Assembly: GCA_028456385.1 (NCBI GenBank)
Contig: JALNQF010000158.1
Coordinates: 1-64,000 of the forward strand
DNA length: 64,000 bases
Reading direction: 5' to 3'
Origin: Ophiosphaerella korrae
Taxonomy: Eukaryota > Ascomycota > Dothideomycetes > Pleosporales > Phaeosphaeriaceae
Notes under the pieces: generated by a model
The model's database searches: none
Told to the model about the DNA's origin: nothing
The model's input: only the letters and a program-made list of their open reading frames with translations
Shown: in pieces, positions 9,983 to 21,183 of the stretch
How positions within the stretch are numbered: position 1 is the first letter of the stretch
Layout of the letters: every line of letters starts with the position of its first letter
Made by a program: the position numbers and the translations under genes

Positions 9983-11173
9983 CTAAGATAATCTACCCCA
10001 GATCCTCCCCTCGGTGAATGACAGACTACTTGATTGGTTGTATCTCGGCGTTGACAGATTCCATCTTTCGTTTCCAGCCATCTGATACTCAAGCCCTTCC
10101 GCATACAACGTCAAAGCTTCAGTACCGCACTGCTTCTTGGCCTCTTCAAAAAGGTTAAAGTGTTGCATCTCAAGCTCGCGTATCGTCTCCCACATAATGC
10201 GCATTGCGCTCTGCGTGCTGACCCCATAAGTAACCATGACAAGAGGTACAGCAGAGCAGAGTTGGTCAAGTGCGGCACCTTTTCCTGCAGCAAGGACCTC
10301 CTTCTCATATGATGCAATGTCGTTGACAAGCGTAATGTGCCTCATAGTATTCATCTCTAGATCTTCGAGGAGTGCGAGCTCTGCAGGTGTGACACGAAGG
10401 CCCATAGAGAAGCATATAATACTAGAAATGAGCATTCGTTGCGTGTTAACATGTATACTTAGTATGTCAATGAAGTGAATCTGAACATACCCCTTGCCTA
10501 AATCTTTATACCGATACTCGAAGTAATCTTCCAGGCTCTTCAGCTTCGACCTATCAACGTTGGTCTGTGCCTCTAAGAAGTCGATTTTATGCTTGAGCAG
10601 CATGTCCGCAAGCACTTTGTCGGTCTGACAAAACTCTTGGAACAAATCGTACATGATCTACTGCGCGGGTTTTTTGCGAAGCTCTCCGCGAGAACAAGCA
10701 ATAACCACAGTGTTGTGAACTTTTCCCTCCTCTAGCGACATGCGGCCGAGCATGTCATCAATCAAGAAGTTTATGGTCAAGAACTTGCATACCCTTACCA
10801 TACGATCGTCTAGGCTCATTGGGCATGCAATGCAATTAAACCATGCATATCCTTCGCTACAGAACCGCTACTTCTGTACTTCCGACTTCCAAGGCCAATG
10901 TTTGAGGAAGAACCCGTCGCACTCTTCGATAATATCTTTTGTACGCGGATGTAATCGCGCAGCCAGCAAAGTAGGACGAACGCCCTTGGCAAGGTATAGG
11001 AGACCTCCAGGCACAGGAGGAGGGGTGATGGAGACCTTGGTATTTGCGAGGAACCGCTCATTGGCGATAAGGTTGGTAGCTTGTAAGTACATTGGGAGGA
11101 AGCGAGGTTGGCTGAGAGAAGTATCTACCAAAACTATAGCGATGAGAATCAAATCGAAAGGAGTAGATTTCAT
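9983..11173 (-). pseudogene. Terpene synthase (sesquiterpene-type cyclase) with two in-frame stops
   Basis: Read from an ATG at 11173, one frame encodes a class I terpene cyclase: LHPRTKDIIEECDGFF, then NFLIDDMLGRM (the metal-binding DD motif), then NDIASYEKE (the ND..S..KE metal-binding triad), then an Arg-Tyr pair in LSTPRYNQ near the end. Such enzymes cyclise farnesyl diphosphate in the cytosol. The frame is broken by a TAG after SEVQK (about 10856) and a TAG after KKPAQ (about 10660); the second is compatible with a TGG or CAG to TAG change. A GTATGT...TTTCTAG intron of about 69 bp lies within YKDLGKG/IICFSMG. All key motifs survive, so decay is probably recent. The start is uncertain and an upstream exon may be missing. 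A P450 relic lies 1.4 kb away. Confidence 0.75.
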
Positions 11174-12584
11174 GAACGGGATGACCACTGAAAAAAAAAA
11201 TCACATGCGGCAAGACCAAAGTTCCCACTAGGGTGTGAAGATCTTGTCGACGCTCTGTGGGTTCTACGAACGGGGCCTTCCTGTAGATATATGTTGCGAG
11301 AAATTAAGGAGAGCTTATTAGGGCCTTTCCTGCGATAACTACGAAGGGTAAAAGTGGAATCAACCAATTACGATGCTTAAACTAATGTAAGTTGCTTCCC
11401 TCGTTCTCCTCCGTATATACACAATGTACCGCTCAGTTAAGGCATTGGCGGAAGTTCTAGTGACATACAAGGGAACAGCAACGAACCCTGCGTAGACTGG
11501 CTTTGGCGCGCGTGGGCTAAACAGCATCCTCTCCTTATCGCATATTTAGCTCATTTTAGCGCGGACCCGTGTAGTTAATGCTTACGGCTTACGATATATG
11601 ACGTTCCATGGGAATTTGATGCTTGACTTGTGTTTATTGGTATTTCTATTAGCTTATCCTCCTAACTGCCGTCCTTGCTATCACAAGGGCAAAGGCTTGG
11701 GTGTGCTGTAGGTACATAAGCCGTATCAATCCAAGCCGTTGCTGAAGCATAATCGTGGGTTTTGGATACATGTGCTACACCTAAGTTGGAAGCGCAGATC
11801 CGTACATGGTGGTTAATAACCGCTACTCATGATGCCTCTTCGACCAGGCTACCAGTCTGTATTGTTAACTTGTGTTCTAAACGTGTTGTTAAATAATATC
11901 AATGCCAGATTCATTCTACGCGTGCTCTTTCGGTGCTTATGGTCGCCTTACGCCCCACAAGTAAAGCCGGACTACTGGAGATATGAACAAGCATGAGGCA
12001 TTGAAGCCACAGGTCTTGGCAAGAATCCATCACACAGGTCAAAGTCTCAAAAAAAAACTATGGGAAACGATGACGCGAGTTGATACTTGTATCTAATTTA
12101 CCCAAGCAAACTATGTTAGGCGCCTGTAGAGCGTACCTGTTAATGTCAAGACAAAAAACAATGAGCATGTCGCTGAAATTTCCGCCGTATTGGCAGGATG
12201 GCCGATTAGAAACCAGTAATCTAAACGTTAAGTTATGACTTAGGAGCTCAGTTGCGGTAGTAAGTTTTCTTTGCATCGAAAGCACAAGGTGTTGTCGCTG
12301 ATGTGTCGAAAGTTATTTGCATACATCATGTCTCATATTGTCTACAACGCATATTTCACCCTTTGAAGTACATTTCTAGTCCTTTATAGGCTAGAGTATC
12401 ATTGATGAGCAAAGTTCGTCTCCCCCTAGGACCTGAGGTATTAACTTTGACCTTGTAGCTATGGCGTTTTTATCATTGTGTCGGTGGCCACTAGCACCTC
12501 GGTCTTCAAGAGCTCCATAAACGTTACGGAACGTCAACTAGGTTTTTATGCCTATGTCCCATCGTAACCTGATGAATGGCAACA
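11174..12584. other. Intergenic between terpene synthase and P450 relics
   Basis: About 1.4 kb with no coding frame supported. Near 11870-11893 is a lone copy of the intron motif of the Mutator-like element (TGTTCTAAACGTGTTGTT), with no transposase sequence seen around it. Confidence 0.5.
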
Positions 12585-13090
12585 GGGGACGTTGTGCGCA
12601 TGAGCCCAAACTCTCATTCGCAACTTCCGATGCGTAGAAAACGATCTACGGTGCACAGAAAGCTGGGTCAATTATCAAGAGTCAGTTTTACGACATGATC
12701 GGCTTAGGTTTTGACGTTGGCTCCATTGGGTCGGAACGAGACCAACACGAAGCACTACGGAAGCGTGAACTACTTGCCGAAGCCTCCCCTGACAGGAACT
12801 TAGCCAAGCAAGAATCGGCTATGCAGGAGTTCGCAGCTCTTCTCATTGAGAAAATAACGAAGCTAGGGAATACCGAGACAGGTATGGATATAGACAAGTG
12901 GGTCCTATACTTCAGCTTCAATTTAACAGGTGCAATGGCATTTGGGGAGTGGTTCGCACGTCTTGAAAAAGGTCCCGAAAAATGTATCTTACTACGTATA
13001 ATAAGCTAGCATTGGCTACAGATATGTCCCACGGATGGCTGGATCTTCTTATGCCACTTTTCTTTGTCCCTTGCGTTGCCACGTTAGAGT
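12585..13090 (+). pseudogene. Cytochrome P450 fragment, frameshifted
   Basis: The sequence starts with DVVRMSPNSL, the usual P450 phrase before the B/C helices. It continues after a one-base shift with FATSDA, a TAG where Trp is expected, then KTIYGAQKAG and GSERDQHEALRKRELLAEA (the C-helix region with the WxxxR-like context), then KWVLYFSFNLTGAMAFGE and MSHGWLDLLMPLFF. The I helix, ExxR and haem-cysteine regions are missing, so about two thirds of a normal 500-residue P450 is gone. Its position next to a decayed terpene synthase suggests that both belonged to one terpenoid cluster; terpene clusters commonly pair a cyclase with P450s. That link is inference. Confidence 0.65.
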
Positions 13091-13372
13091 TGTAGGCTCA
13101 ATACTATACTTTCTTGCAATTTATACATATACAAGTTTTTCTCCTAGCGTCAGCAATTCGATAGTTGCAAGTGCAGCCTCGATTGAGCTCATATTGGTAG
13201 AGTTATCACGTGTTGTTGCATCAGGAAATCGGGCGTCGCGCCGGGCAATACGTTGACGTATCTGTGCGCGTGATGCACGTGCTCGCGTGATGCACTCTAA
13301 ACACCAGGCTTGAGTCTAACCCATTAGGTCTCGAAGTGACGCGATAACCCTCTATCCTCTTTAAGGAACGCC

Positions 13373-15315
13373 ATGTCCGTAGGTTTCGGTTTCTCAGTCG
13401 GCGACTTTCTCGCAGCGCTCAAACTAGTCGGCACCGTGATTGACGCCCTCCGCGAAACCTCCCACGCTAGCTCCTCCTTCCGCTCGCTGCTCAACGAACT
13501 CTACGCACTCGAGTCGGTGCTCCTCCGCGTTAAGCGCCTCGAACTCGATGATCGTCACAATGTCGGAGAGCTCGCACTACGACAGGCGGCGTCTCAATGC
13601 CAGCGCACGATTGATGCATTCTGGAAGGAGATACAGTAGTATCAGCCTCATCTGCAACAAAACGGAACAGATTCCAGGATAAAGGATGGATGGGTAAAAG
13701 TCAAGTGGGCTGTCTGCAAAAAGAATGATTTAGAGACGTTTCGGGCTCAGATTAGAGGTCATACAAGCAGTATTGAATTATTATTGATGACGGTGCAAAT
13801 GGAAGCGACGACGATAGATGCACGCAAGCAGGACTCGCATAACAAGCGCCTCACCAGTAATATACAGGGCTTATCATGTCAAGTAATGGGGAAGCTCAGT
13901 GCGATCGCCAGTAGCGTTGGGCAGTGTGTCCAGCAAGGAAAGGCCCTACTTGAATCCAGCGCCCAGATTGTTCAGACTAATCTGCATGTCTTTCAGATAG
14001 TGCACGACATTCAATTATTCATCCTCAGGATTCCTGGGCAAATTCAGCGCCAACAGCCAGTATATCTAATCGACGCTTTTAACAAGGAGAGTCCATTCCA
14101 CCTAGAGTTTGTGAGGTCGGCAGAGGCACTTCTTGCCGTGCTAAAGGTCAATATCAAACAATCAGGCTGCGATCCTAATATAATCGACCGAGGAGAGTTT
14201 GTGATTGAAGAGTTAGGAACGCAAAACTCGATTAGTCTCACGGAACCGTGGGGTAGTTGCTTCTTTCCCGGACAAAGGGTTGCAATGAGCGTGATCTTTA
14301 AGGGGCGAACAACCCCCAAATCTTCGTGTCCAAGGTGTGGCAAAGATTGCGAAGGGTCAACCAGGCAGGAAATCACATGGTCAGTTGAAATCATCTTGAG
14401 GTGGTATCCTTTACCCGTTCTCACTTGCGTAGTGACGTGTGTGGTACCATCTTCCGCCGTATCGAGGAAGTCATCAACGATATAAGTGACACGAGTCACG
14501 CAAGTCATTTTGTTGACGAATTAGGCACCGGAGATGCGCCGGAAAGGTCAGTCAATGGACCAGCAAGGCCACTGAAGAGGTGGAAACGAGAAGAGGACGA
14601 TGCACTGACAAAAGTCCAAAAATTTCGCCGAATACAACTGCTCATGCGTGACGTCATGCATATTTGCCGCGACTGCAAGAAGGAGTTCAAGCGACCTTGC
14701 GACCTCTCCGAGCACGAAAAAACGCATTCTCGTCCGTGGAAGTGCGCCAAGGAGAAGTGCAAGTACTTCGAGCTTGGCTGGCCCACGGAGAAGGAGCGCG
14801 ACAGGCATATCAACGACAAGCACTTAAATGCTCCCCTCCAGTACAAGTGCTGCTACCCTCCCTGCACCTTTGCATCCAAGCGTGAGTCCAATTGCAAGCA
14901 GCACATGGAGAGGGCTCACGGCTGGGAGTACGTTCGCCCGAGGAGCAACGGCCGAAAAAGAAACCAACCAATGGAAATGAGCCTTCCCTTCCAGCAACTG
15001 GCACATGGGCCGAGCACTACATTCGATTTGGAGTTGCTACACGACGTTATCGATACGCCTACGCCACGTAATGTATCCCATTTTTTCTCTGGCGCGCAGC
15101 CTGACTTCAGTCCCCCCACGCCCCAGATGCAACCAAACGAGGATTTTGGCGAGAGCATGGATGCCATGTTTTCGGAGTTGACTGGGGATTTCCAGTTGGA
15201 CTTCAACACTACAACTGGTTTCTTCCCGGACGTTGATTTGTTCGAAGGCCAGTTCGACCCTGTTTCCCAGCCAATTACGGCGCTCGACGACCCCATGGCC
15301 GGTGCTCAGCGATAA
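13373..15315 (+). pseudogene. Ubiquitin-like-domain (ULD)/C2H2 zinc-finger protein with one nonsense codon
   Basis: From the ATG at 13373 one frame runs, through an intron at 14380-14432 (GTCAGT...CGTAG), to 15315. It covers 630 codons with a single TAG at 13637-13639 (after FWKEIQ). The N-terminus (GFGFSVGDFLAALKLVGTV) is the helical domain that precedes the fungal ULD domain, which lies at about 220-305 (QPVYLIDAFNKESPFHLEF, PWGSCFFPGQRVAMS). A CPRCGK...CDVCG zinc ribbon follows, made continuous only by removing the intron. Then come three C2H2-type fingers (ICRDC...HEKTH, WKCAKEKC...HINDKH, YKCCYPPC...HMERAH) and a Pro/Ser-rich tail. The tail ends where LINE sequence begins, so the native 3' end is lost. 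If the TAG is real and not read through, only an 88-residue peptide or an internally started product could be made. Confidence 0.65.
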
Positions 15316-16840
15316 GATCACGCTACTGTTCAGCCGCTTACTGGAGACAGGAAAGGTGCCAAAGGAGTGGAAAATTGCGAAGATCGTGCCGCTGCAGAAG
15401 CCGAAGAGGAAGGACTACATAGTAGTCAGCAACTATCGGCCAATTTCGCTCCTCCCGGCGTTGGGAGAGGCGCTCGAGTCACTGGTAGCCGAGGGGGTAG
15501 CATACTTAGTGGAAGAGTACAGGGCTTCTGCTCAAGATGCACTTTGGAGCACGGAAACAGAGCGACGGCGCATTCGCTATCGTACCTCTGCGAGAATGTT
15601 TTCAAGGCGTGGCGGGGGAAAAAGACGCTGTTGCTGGTGTCGTTTGACGTTAGGGTGCATGCAATAACGTGGCCACCAAGCCTGAAATCAGAAGACCGCG
15701 ACAGCGACAGATCCCAGGGACGATTGTTTGGTGGGTGCAGGACTTTTCACAAGATGACAAGCTTGCATCCTCGTCAATGGAGTCACAACAGAGATACAAA
15801 CGCTTCCACAGGCCTTCCCCAAGGCTCTGCACTAGCTCCGATCCTCTTCCTGTTTTTCAACGCCGGCCTTGTGCAGAGCGCACCAAGACTTACTAACAAT
15901 CAGCGAAGCAGCGGGATGGCCATGGAGCCCATCGTGTGTAGCACTTGACAGTGAGAGCCGGCTTGCGATGGCCTCAAGCATCAGGATCTTCCCGGACTCG
16001 CAGTCAGTGCAGAGCTAGAGAGCGAGCGCATGCCAAGAGGTTGTGGCAGAGTTCGTCAAGAAGTTTCGGATAGCCAATATTATGCTATACTGGATCCTAG
16101 GGCACGTAGGAATCAAGGGCAATAAGACAGGCTAGCAAATGCAGCGAGGAAAGAAGGTAGCGAGGAGCTACATCGCATTCCCTAATATCTGGCACCTCTG
16201 GCGGTAAAAAGAGCCAACGTGGTGGTGGGGCCTCCCTCACTAAAGTGGACAGAAACGGGCACTTCACGCGGAAGATCGATGCAGTGCTCCCCCAGGCAAG
16301 CCGGTAGAGCTGTACAAGCAGCTGAACAGCACTGAGGTGGCTATCCTCACGCAGCTACGAACAGGCAAGACATTCCTTAACGAGTATCTGCACAAGACCA
16401 AGGCATCGGAGACAGCGTTGGGTGAATGCGGGAACGTAGAAAGACAGAAGCATGGAGAACGATTCGGAGAGCTATCGTACGCGCTAGGAGGATACTCAAG
16501 CAAATAAGAGAAAAAGAGCATCGATGGTCCGATAGAGTGGTGGAAGCCAAGCATAGAGGTAATGCGAGCCACGATTGAATTTGCAAAGAGCACTAGGTGT
16601 CTATAACCAAACAAACCAGACGAAACTAGCAGAGAGGAAAAGGAGGCATAAGAGCGAAGGTAACTGAGGATTCCTTCGGGCGAGTGAGTGGGAAACGGCG
16701 ACTTGCCAATAACTGCGCCTCGGCCAGCGCGCTGCCGATTGAGAAGCGCACAACGCCGGGAGTGCCCTACGGACGTGAGGCCACGATAAGCCAGACAGCT
16801 TGCCCCATACAGTAGTGTATTACTTTCCTTTACTTTCCTT
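15285..16840 (+). mobile_element. Degenerate Tad-like non-LTR retrotransposon (LINE) fragment
   Basis: Pieces of a LINE reverse transcriptase are readable in changing frames: LPVLSDKITLLFSRLL-like start, KIAKIVPLQKPKRKDY, SNYRPISLLPALG (the conserved YRPISLL motif), LSYLCENVFKAWRGKKT, TGLPQGSALAPILFLFFN (the G-PQGS motif) and ILGHVGIKGN from the RNase H part. The carboxyl end (LTQLRTGKTFLNEYLHKTK, ERFGELSYALGGYS) follows, and then a short ttactttccttt-type tail near 16823-16840. The YxDD catalytic box is absent: sequence between the PQGS block and the RNase H part is deleted. Frameshifts and stops make it inactive. The fragment is 5'-truncated, as usual for LINE insertions, and fused to the end of the ULD/C2H2 gene. 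Confidence 0.8.
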
Positions 16841-16869
16841 TGTTGAACATGGTGTTAGGCAAGAGACGA

Positions 16870-17010
16870 GCAGATCTCATGGTTGGCTATTGAATTGGAG
16901 CAAGCAGGTCAAGGATAAGTGTATATAGCTGGCGCTTCGTTCAACGTGGCCGACAATCTGAGACGACTTCCTTTCGCAGTCACCCTGGCAAGCATGATTC
17001 CAACAAAGTG
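16870..17010 (+). mobile_element. Possible LTR-retrotransposon RNase H remnant
   Basis: The short stretch ISVYIAGASFNVADNLRRLP resembles the end of the gypsy-type RNase H domain, where a phrase like IAG..N.VADALSRLP is usual. Only this motif is preserved; flanking frames are short. It could be a chance likeness. Confidence 0.3.
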
Positions 17011-18187
17011 GACCAATGGTATTCGTAACAAGACTGTCAGGTTCTCCAAGGACCAGGCTTCAAAATATGTGCGTTCCTGTCCCTGCTGCTGCTCAGAGTA
17101 GCTCACTTTAATTTCAGACGTCTTTGCATGACAAGGATACGACATGAATTCTTCGATAATGTCGCCAATAAAGTCCTGCAAGGCTAAATATCTGAAAAAG
17201 GAACGGCGTCACACTTATTTACCATGAGGTGAAAACATTACCAGGACTCTTTATGATTTAGACCGAGTCTTTCTAACAGGTTCGTAGTGTTGCGGAATTA
17301 GCACAAAAAACCTTGAGAATCTCCTATTATTCGATGAAATAATGTGCCGTCGGATTTATTTAAAACCTAGGGTGAGGCTGAGATTAGACAAACTCGAGAT
17401 GAAGTCACTGGAGAGCTATTGCAATCCCTACCTCCTGGTATGCTTTCAACCTCTCACTCTTCTAGTCCATATTATTTTTCCAAACAGGAAAGAAATGCCC
17501 ACTCGCTACTTAGGAGTACTGGAATGTGGGAAGTGTTGACCGCCATATACAATCTACATCTTCGTATCCTTCGACTTGATGACGAATTTGAATCCTACTT
17601 CCGTAAATGCAATAGAATAAATCGCATCATCTATTTTCTATACCTACCGTACAGTGAATATCACATCTTATGCCGTAATGCTGAGCTTGCCTTCTTAAGA
17701 GCCGGCAATTTTTCACAACCTTGAAACTAGTTTGCTTGAATGGCTAGCATGGTCATTTGGAGGTTGTCATTAGAGAAAACATTACTCTTTATTGTCGCCA
17801 AGTTAAGGGAAGGGTTAATAGACACAACAGTGTTCTTACCGAATCAATCGACCTTAAAAGAGTTATTTCAAGATACGTGAGGTACCCGGAATGAAACGAG
17901 TCGCACACGAGCTATCACGAACTCTGGTTTTCTCGGTTGAGAGAAACCAGTAGCTATATTTAGAATAAGCCTATCGTCAGCCAGGCTCTAGAAGCGAATC
18001 ATGCTCGATTAAATGCGCCACTTAATAAGAAAACCAGCCTTTGAAAGATCAATACCTGCATACGTTGCCGTGCTGACGCTTGTGAAATCAAAGCCGAGGT
18101 ACCCTAACCTTCCAACACGACAACTAGAACAAGGCTCGATAATAACAAACCATAACAGCCTCATTCCAGGTAGGCTATCTAACCGCG
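17011..18187. other. Intergenic, probably decayed repeat DNA
   Basis: About 1.2 kb lacking any gene that I can support. A 101-codon frame at 17419-17724 has no recognisable domain. A CAG|GTAGGC...CTCAG stretch just before 18188 could be a 5' leader intron of the next gene, but joining it to an upstream frame fails in phase. Confidence 0.4.
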
Positions 18188-20990
18188 ATGCGTGCTAACT
18201 TTACTCAGTGCGCAAAGCTATATCGAGAGAATGTCACACTTCAAGAGCAATGGGGTTGGCACGGGCCGATCGTGGGAATCGAGCGGAATAACAAGACGCA
18301 AATATCGCGGGCAGGATGCTTCGAACTCTGTGGTACTGGCAGCAATTATTACACATGGCAAGTAGCGTCCAGTACTATCACTACCTGGATCTTACCCGTC
18401 ATTGGCACCCTACTTCAAGCGCCGTTCGAGAGCAATGCGACTAAGCGAACCTTCCTGGCTATCGCCCGGTGGGTAGGGTCGCCTATTGCATCATTGTCAT
18501 ATGTATTATGGAACATCAAAGTTTCGGCGAAAGCAGCCTTGATGGTGGATATGGCTGTCAAGTACGACGAAACGCCCGATCGCAAGACTGACTTTGGAAG
18601 TATGAGGGACTCGATGTTCTTGCTATTAGTTATGAACCAGTATACGTTGATGCCTGATGTGGTCCTAAGGAAGAAGGAAGCTGAGTGCTTATTGCGCATT
18701 ACATTGTTTAGCAGGGATTTGAGGCTGACAGACACGAACAAATCATTGCGCGAGATGCGACGAATTCTTGCCCGCGAGCTGCGCGAGATGAGGAGGCGGG
18801 GCGCCGTGCCAGGTGAGCGTAACGTAATTACGCTAGTTGCCCAACAACTAACATTCTCATAGTGTTTGTATCAACAATGTGGTTCTTATTCGCCTTCGCA
18901 CTATCGGTAGAAGGTGCATTTGTCGACCTCGGACAAAATACAACCGCGCACGATTTGGCCCTGGGATGTCTCCTCGCCTGGTTTCCCATTCTTATCATGA
19001 GTTCGATCGTAGATCGAAACCCCATTGCCTCAGAACCTATCCGCAAAAAACTCAACACACTAGTTGACCACGTCCGGAATTCTTTGCACAATGAGCACCA
19101 TCGAAATCACTTCATCAACACATTCCGTGACCAGCCTAAATTCAAAGAACTGAAATCGCGCGTTGAAAATATCGCAGAAGGCGAAGAAGATATCCACGAT
19201 TTCTTTCAAGAGTTTGCAGGCCAGGCACGGGTAAGGTGGCATTATGGCGCCGCGCATCCGATCTTGAGTGATATCGAAGACTGCTACATCGCTGAGAAAG
19301 GGCGGAATTGGCTTGCTGATGAAAGAAATGCCAGAATGAACCTCGTCCTAGGACCTATAAACGATGAAGGGCTAATGTGGTTCGATATCCGTGAATTCTG
19401 GCAAATCCTGAGCGCGATCATAATTGTTGGTGGCAGCTGCGGTGGTGCCTTCATTCTGAGCTATTTCACGCCTACTGTTGGTCTTGGCTGTCGAAGCGGC
19501 GGATACACAATCTTTTTCAGTGTCGCTCTGGGCCTCATGATTGTAGAGATGTCGGTATGGCTAGTTACTTCCCCATATAAGATGCGAATTCCTTGGCTCG
19601 TTTGGACCATGAACCACGTTCGACAGGTTGCCGCATTTCAGCGCTGGGAGATTACAACACAAGAGAAATGGGTTTCGTTGAAAAGAAGGGCATCAAGCTT
19701 CTCGCTCAAGACCGAGAATAGGCTGATCAAAGTCGTTGTATGGTTTGCTCTACTTCTTCCGTGGAAAAACAAGCGAGCCATGAAAAGCAAATTTACAGAA
19801 ATGGTGGAAGATTTGTTTATGCAGTTGAGATTCATGAGTGCGCAGAAGAAATGGGAAAAGTTCTTTTTTCGCCCAGTTGAGGCATTTAACGCGATTTGGT
19901 TGGTGAGTATGCCTCGTTTATGCGGAATCAAAGTCTACACCTCACCGCTTCACAACTGACGTAATTCTCCCTCAGATTTACATCGTACTCGCGCAAACAT
20001 TTGGCTGGTATAAATCATGCAAGTGTGTAACCAGCACGTGGGGAGGCGGGGGAGGCTACCTCGATTTCGAGGTACAGGATACATCAAATAGCCAATGGGT
20101 GCTCTACTATTGGGCTGCGGGCACTTGTGTAGCGGCGTCAGTCCTTCTTTTCTCCATGTTCTATATTACAGTTGAGGTATGCACATTCCTATTCCTCTGC
20201 AGCGATGGGAACTAATTTTGCCGGGAAGTGGTGTCAACAGTCTTTTCTTTCTACCGAAGTATATCAAGACGCTATGAACGGTCTACGAATGACTCGCGAC
20301 TATCGATATCTGACATACTGGTTCCGCGCTTCATTCCGCTACCTCTCGAAGTATACATTTGATCGACTAGAGTCACTCTGTGTTGATCTCGGTTTAATCA
20401 AAACCCGGCAGAAAACGCTTCTATGGACTAGAGACCACACATGGAATCCTGTTCTGCCGCCGAAAAAAATCCCTATAAGGACATCGAAACATGCCTCCTC
20501 GCCTTCTATTGAACTAACCGACTTTTCTACTGTCATGCTGGACGATATAGACGCTCATGACACTCCTGCTATGGCTCATTCTCTGTTCCCACCCGCATTC
20601 ACGAGACGTCGACCACGCAACGAAAGCGATGCATCTTTTACAACACCCTCGCTGCCAATCTATGAGCAATATCGCACTAGCGATGACTCGAGTCGACCAC
20701 TCATACAACGCCCATCAGATGTGCACCGCTCTCGTGCCGCTTCTTCATCCAGTCAAAACGGACAAGACCGAAGAAGTAGTGATTCCAACGACACCGAAAG
20801 CTATCTTCTATCTCCAGTAGAGACATCCTTCACTTTTGGAGGGTGGTCGGGGCCCGAAACAACGTTGCAAAGTCGTCAAGGATATCGAAGGGCTAATTCA
20901 GATCCCGGGAATATACCGGTCGACATTGTTGCAAGTGTAGAGCATAATGGCTTAGGAATTGAGTTATACGATCAAAATGAGAGGACCTAG
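18188..20990 (+). CDS. Large multi-pass membrane protein, uncharacterised, four exons
   Basis: Exons 18188-18812, 18863-19902, 19976-20176 and 20229-20990 join in phase into 875 residues. Introns are 50, 73 and 52 bp with GTGAGC/TAG, GTGAGT/CAG and GTATGC/AAG ends and CTAAC- or CTAAT-like branch points. The N-terminal region has Cys and N-glycosylation sites (NFTQC, ENVT) and GCFELCGTGS. It is followed by hydrophobic segments around residues 60, 210-230, 245-260, 385-405, 420-440, 500 and 605-625. The last 240 residues start with a conserved-looking stretch (WCQQSFLSTEVYQDAMNG) and become Ser/Thr/Arg-rich and probably cytosolic. I recall similar Dothideomycete proteins, all of unknown function. 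No transporter or enzyme motif was found. The start ATG is the first in frame; an earlier exon with a signal peptide is possible. Confidence 0.75.
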
Positions 20991-21183
20991 GCGAATTAAA
21001 GGTACAGAGGAGCCGGCGCGAGTTTAGTTACAAAGCATCACCAGGAAAGGATTTGAGATGTTATAAAGATACTGAAAGACATCGTTGACATACTATCTTG
21101 AGCAACTATTTACAATCTCTAAACAACACATCGTCTTGTAATGAGCATATCGTGAGATATAGCGAGCTATATCTTAGGGAAAT

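Noticed and set aside
9983..11173. Terpene synthase as an intact gene with stops hidden in introns
   Set aside because: The residues on both sides of each TAG are contiguous in the family as I recall it, and no donor/acceptor pair removes either stop in phase.
16870..17010. Full gypsy-type retrotransposon
   Set aside because: Only one RNase H-like phrase is visible; no protease, integrase or LTR was found, so only a possible remnant is listed.
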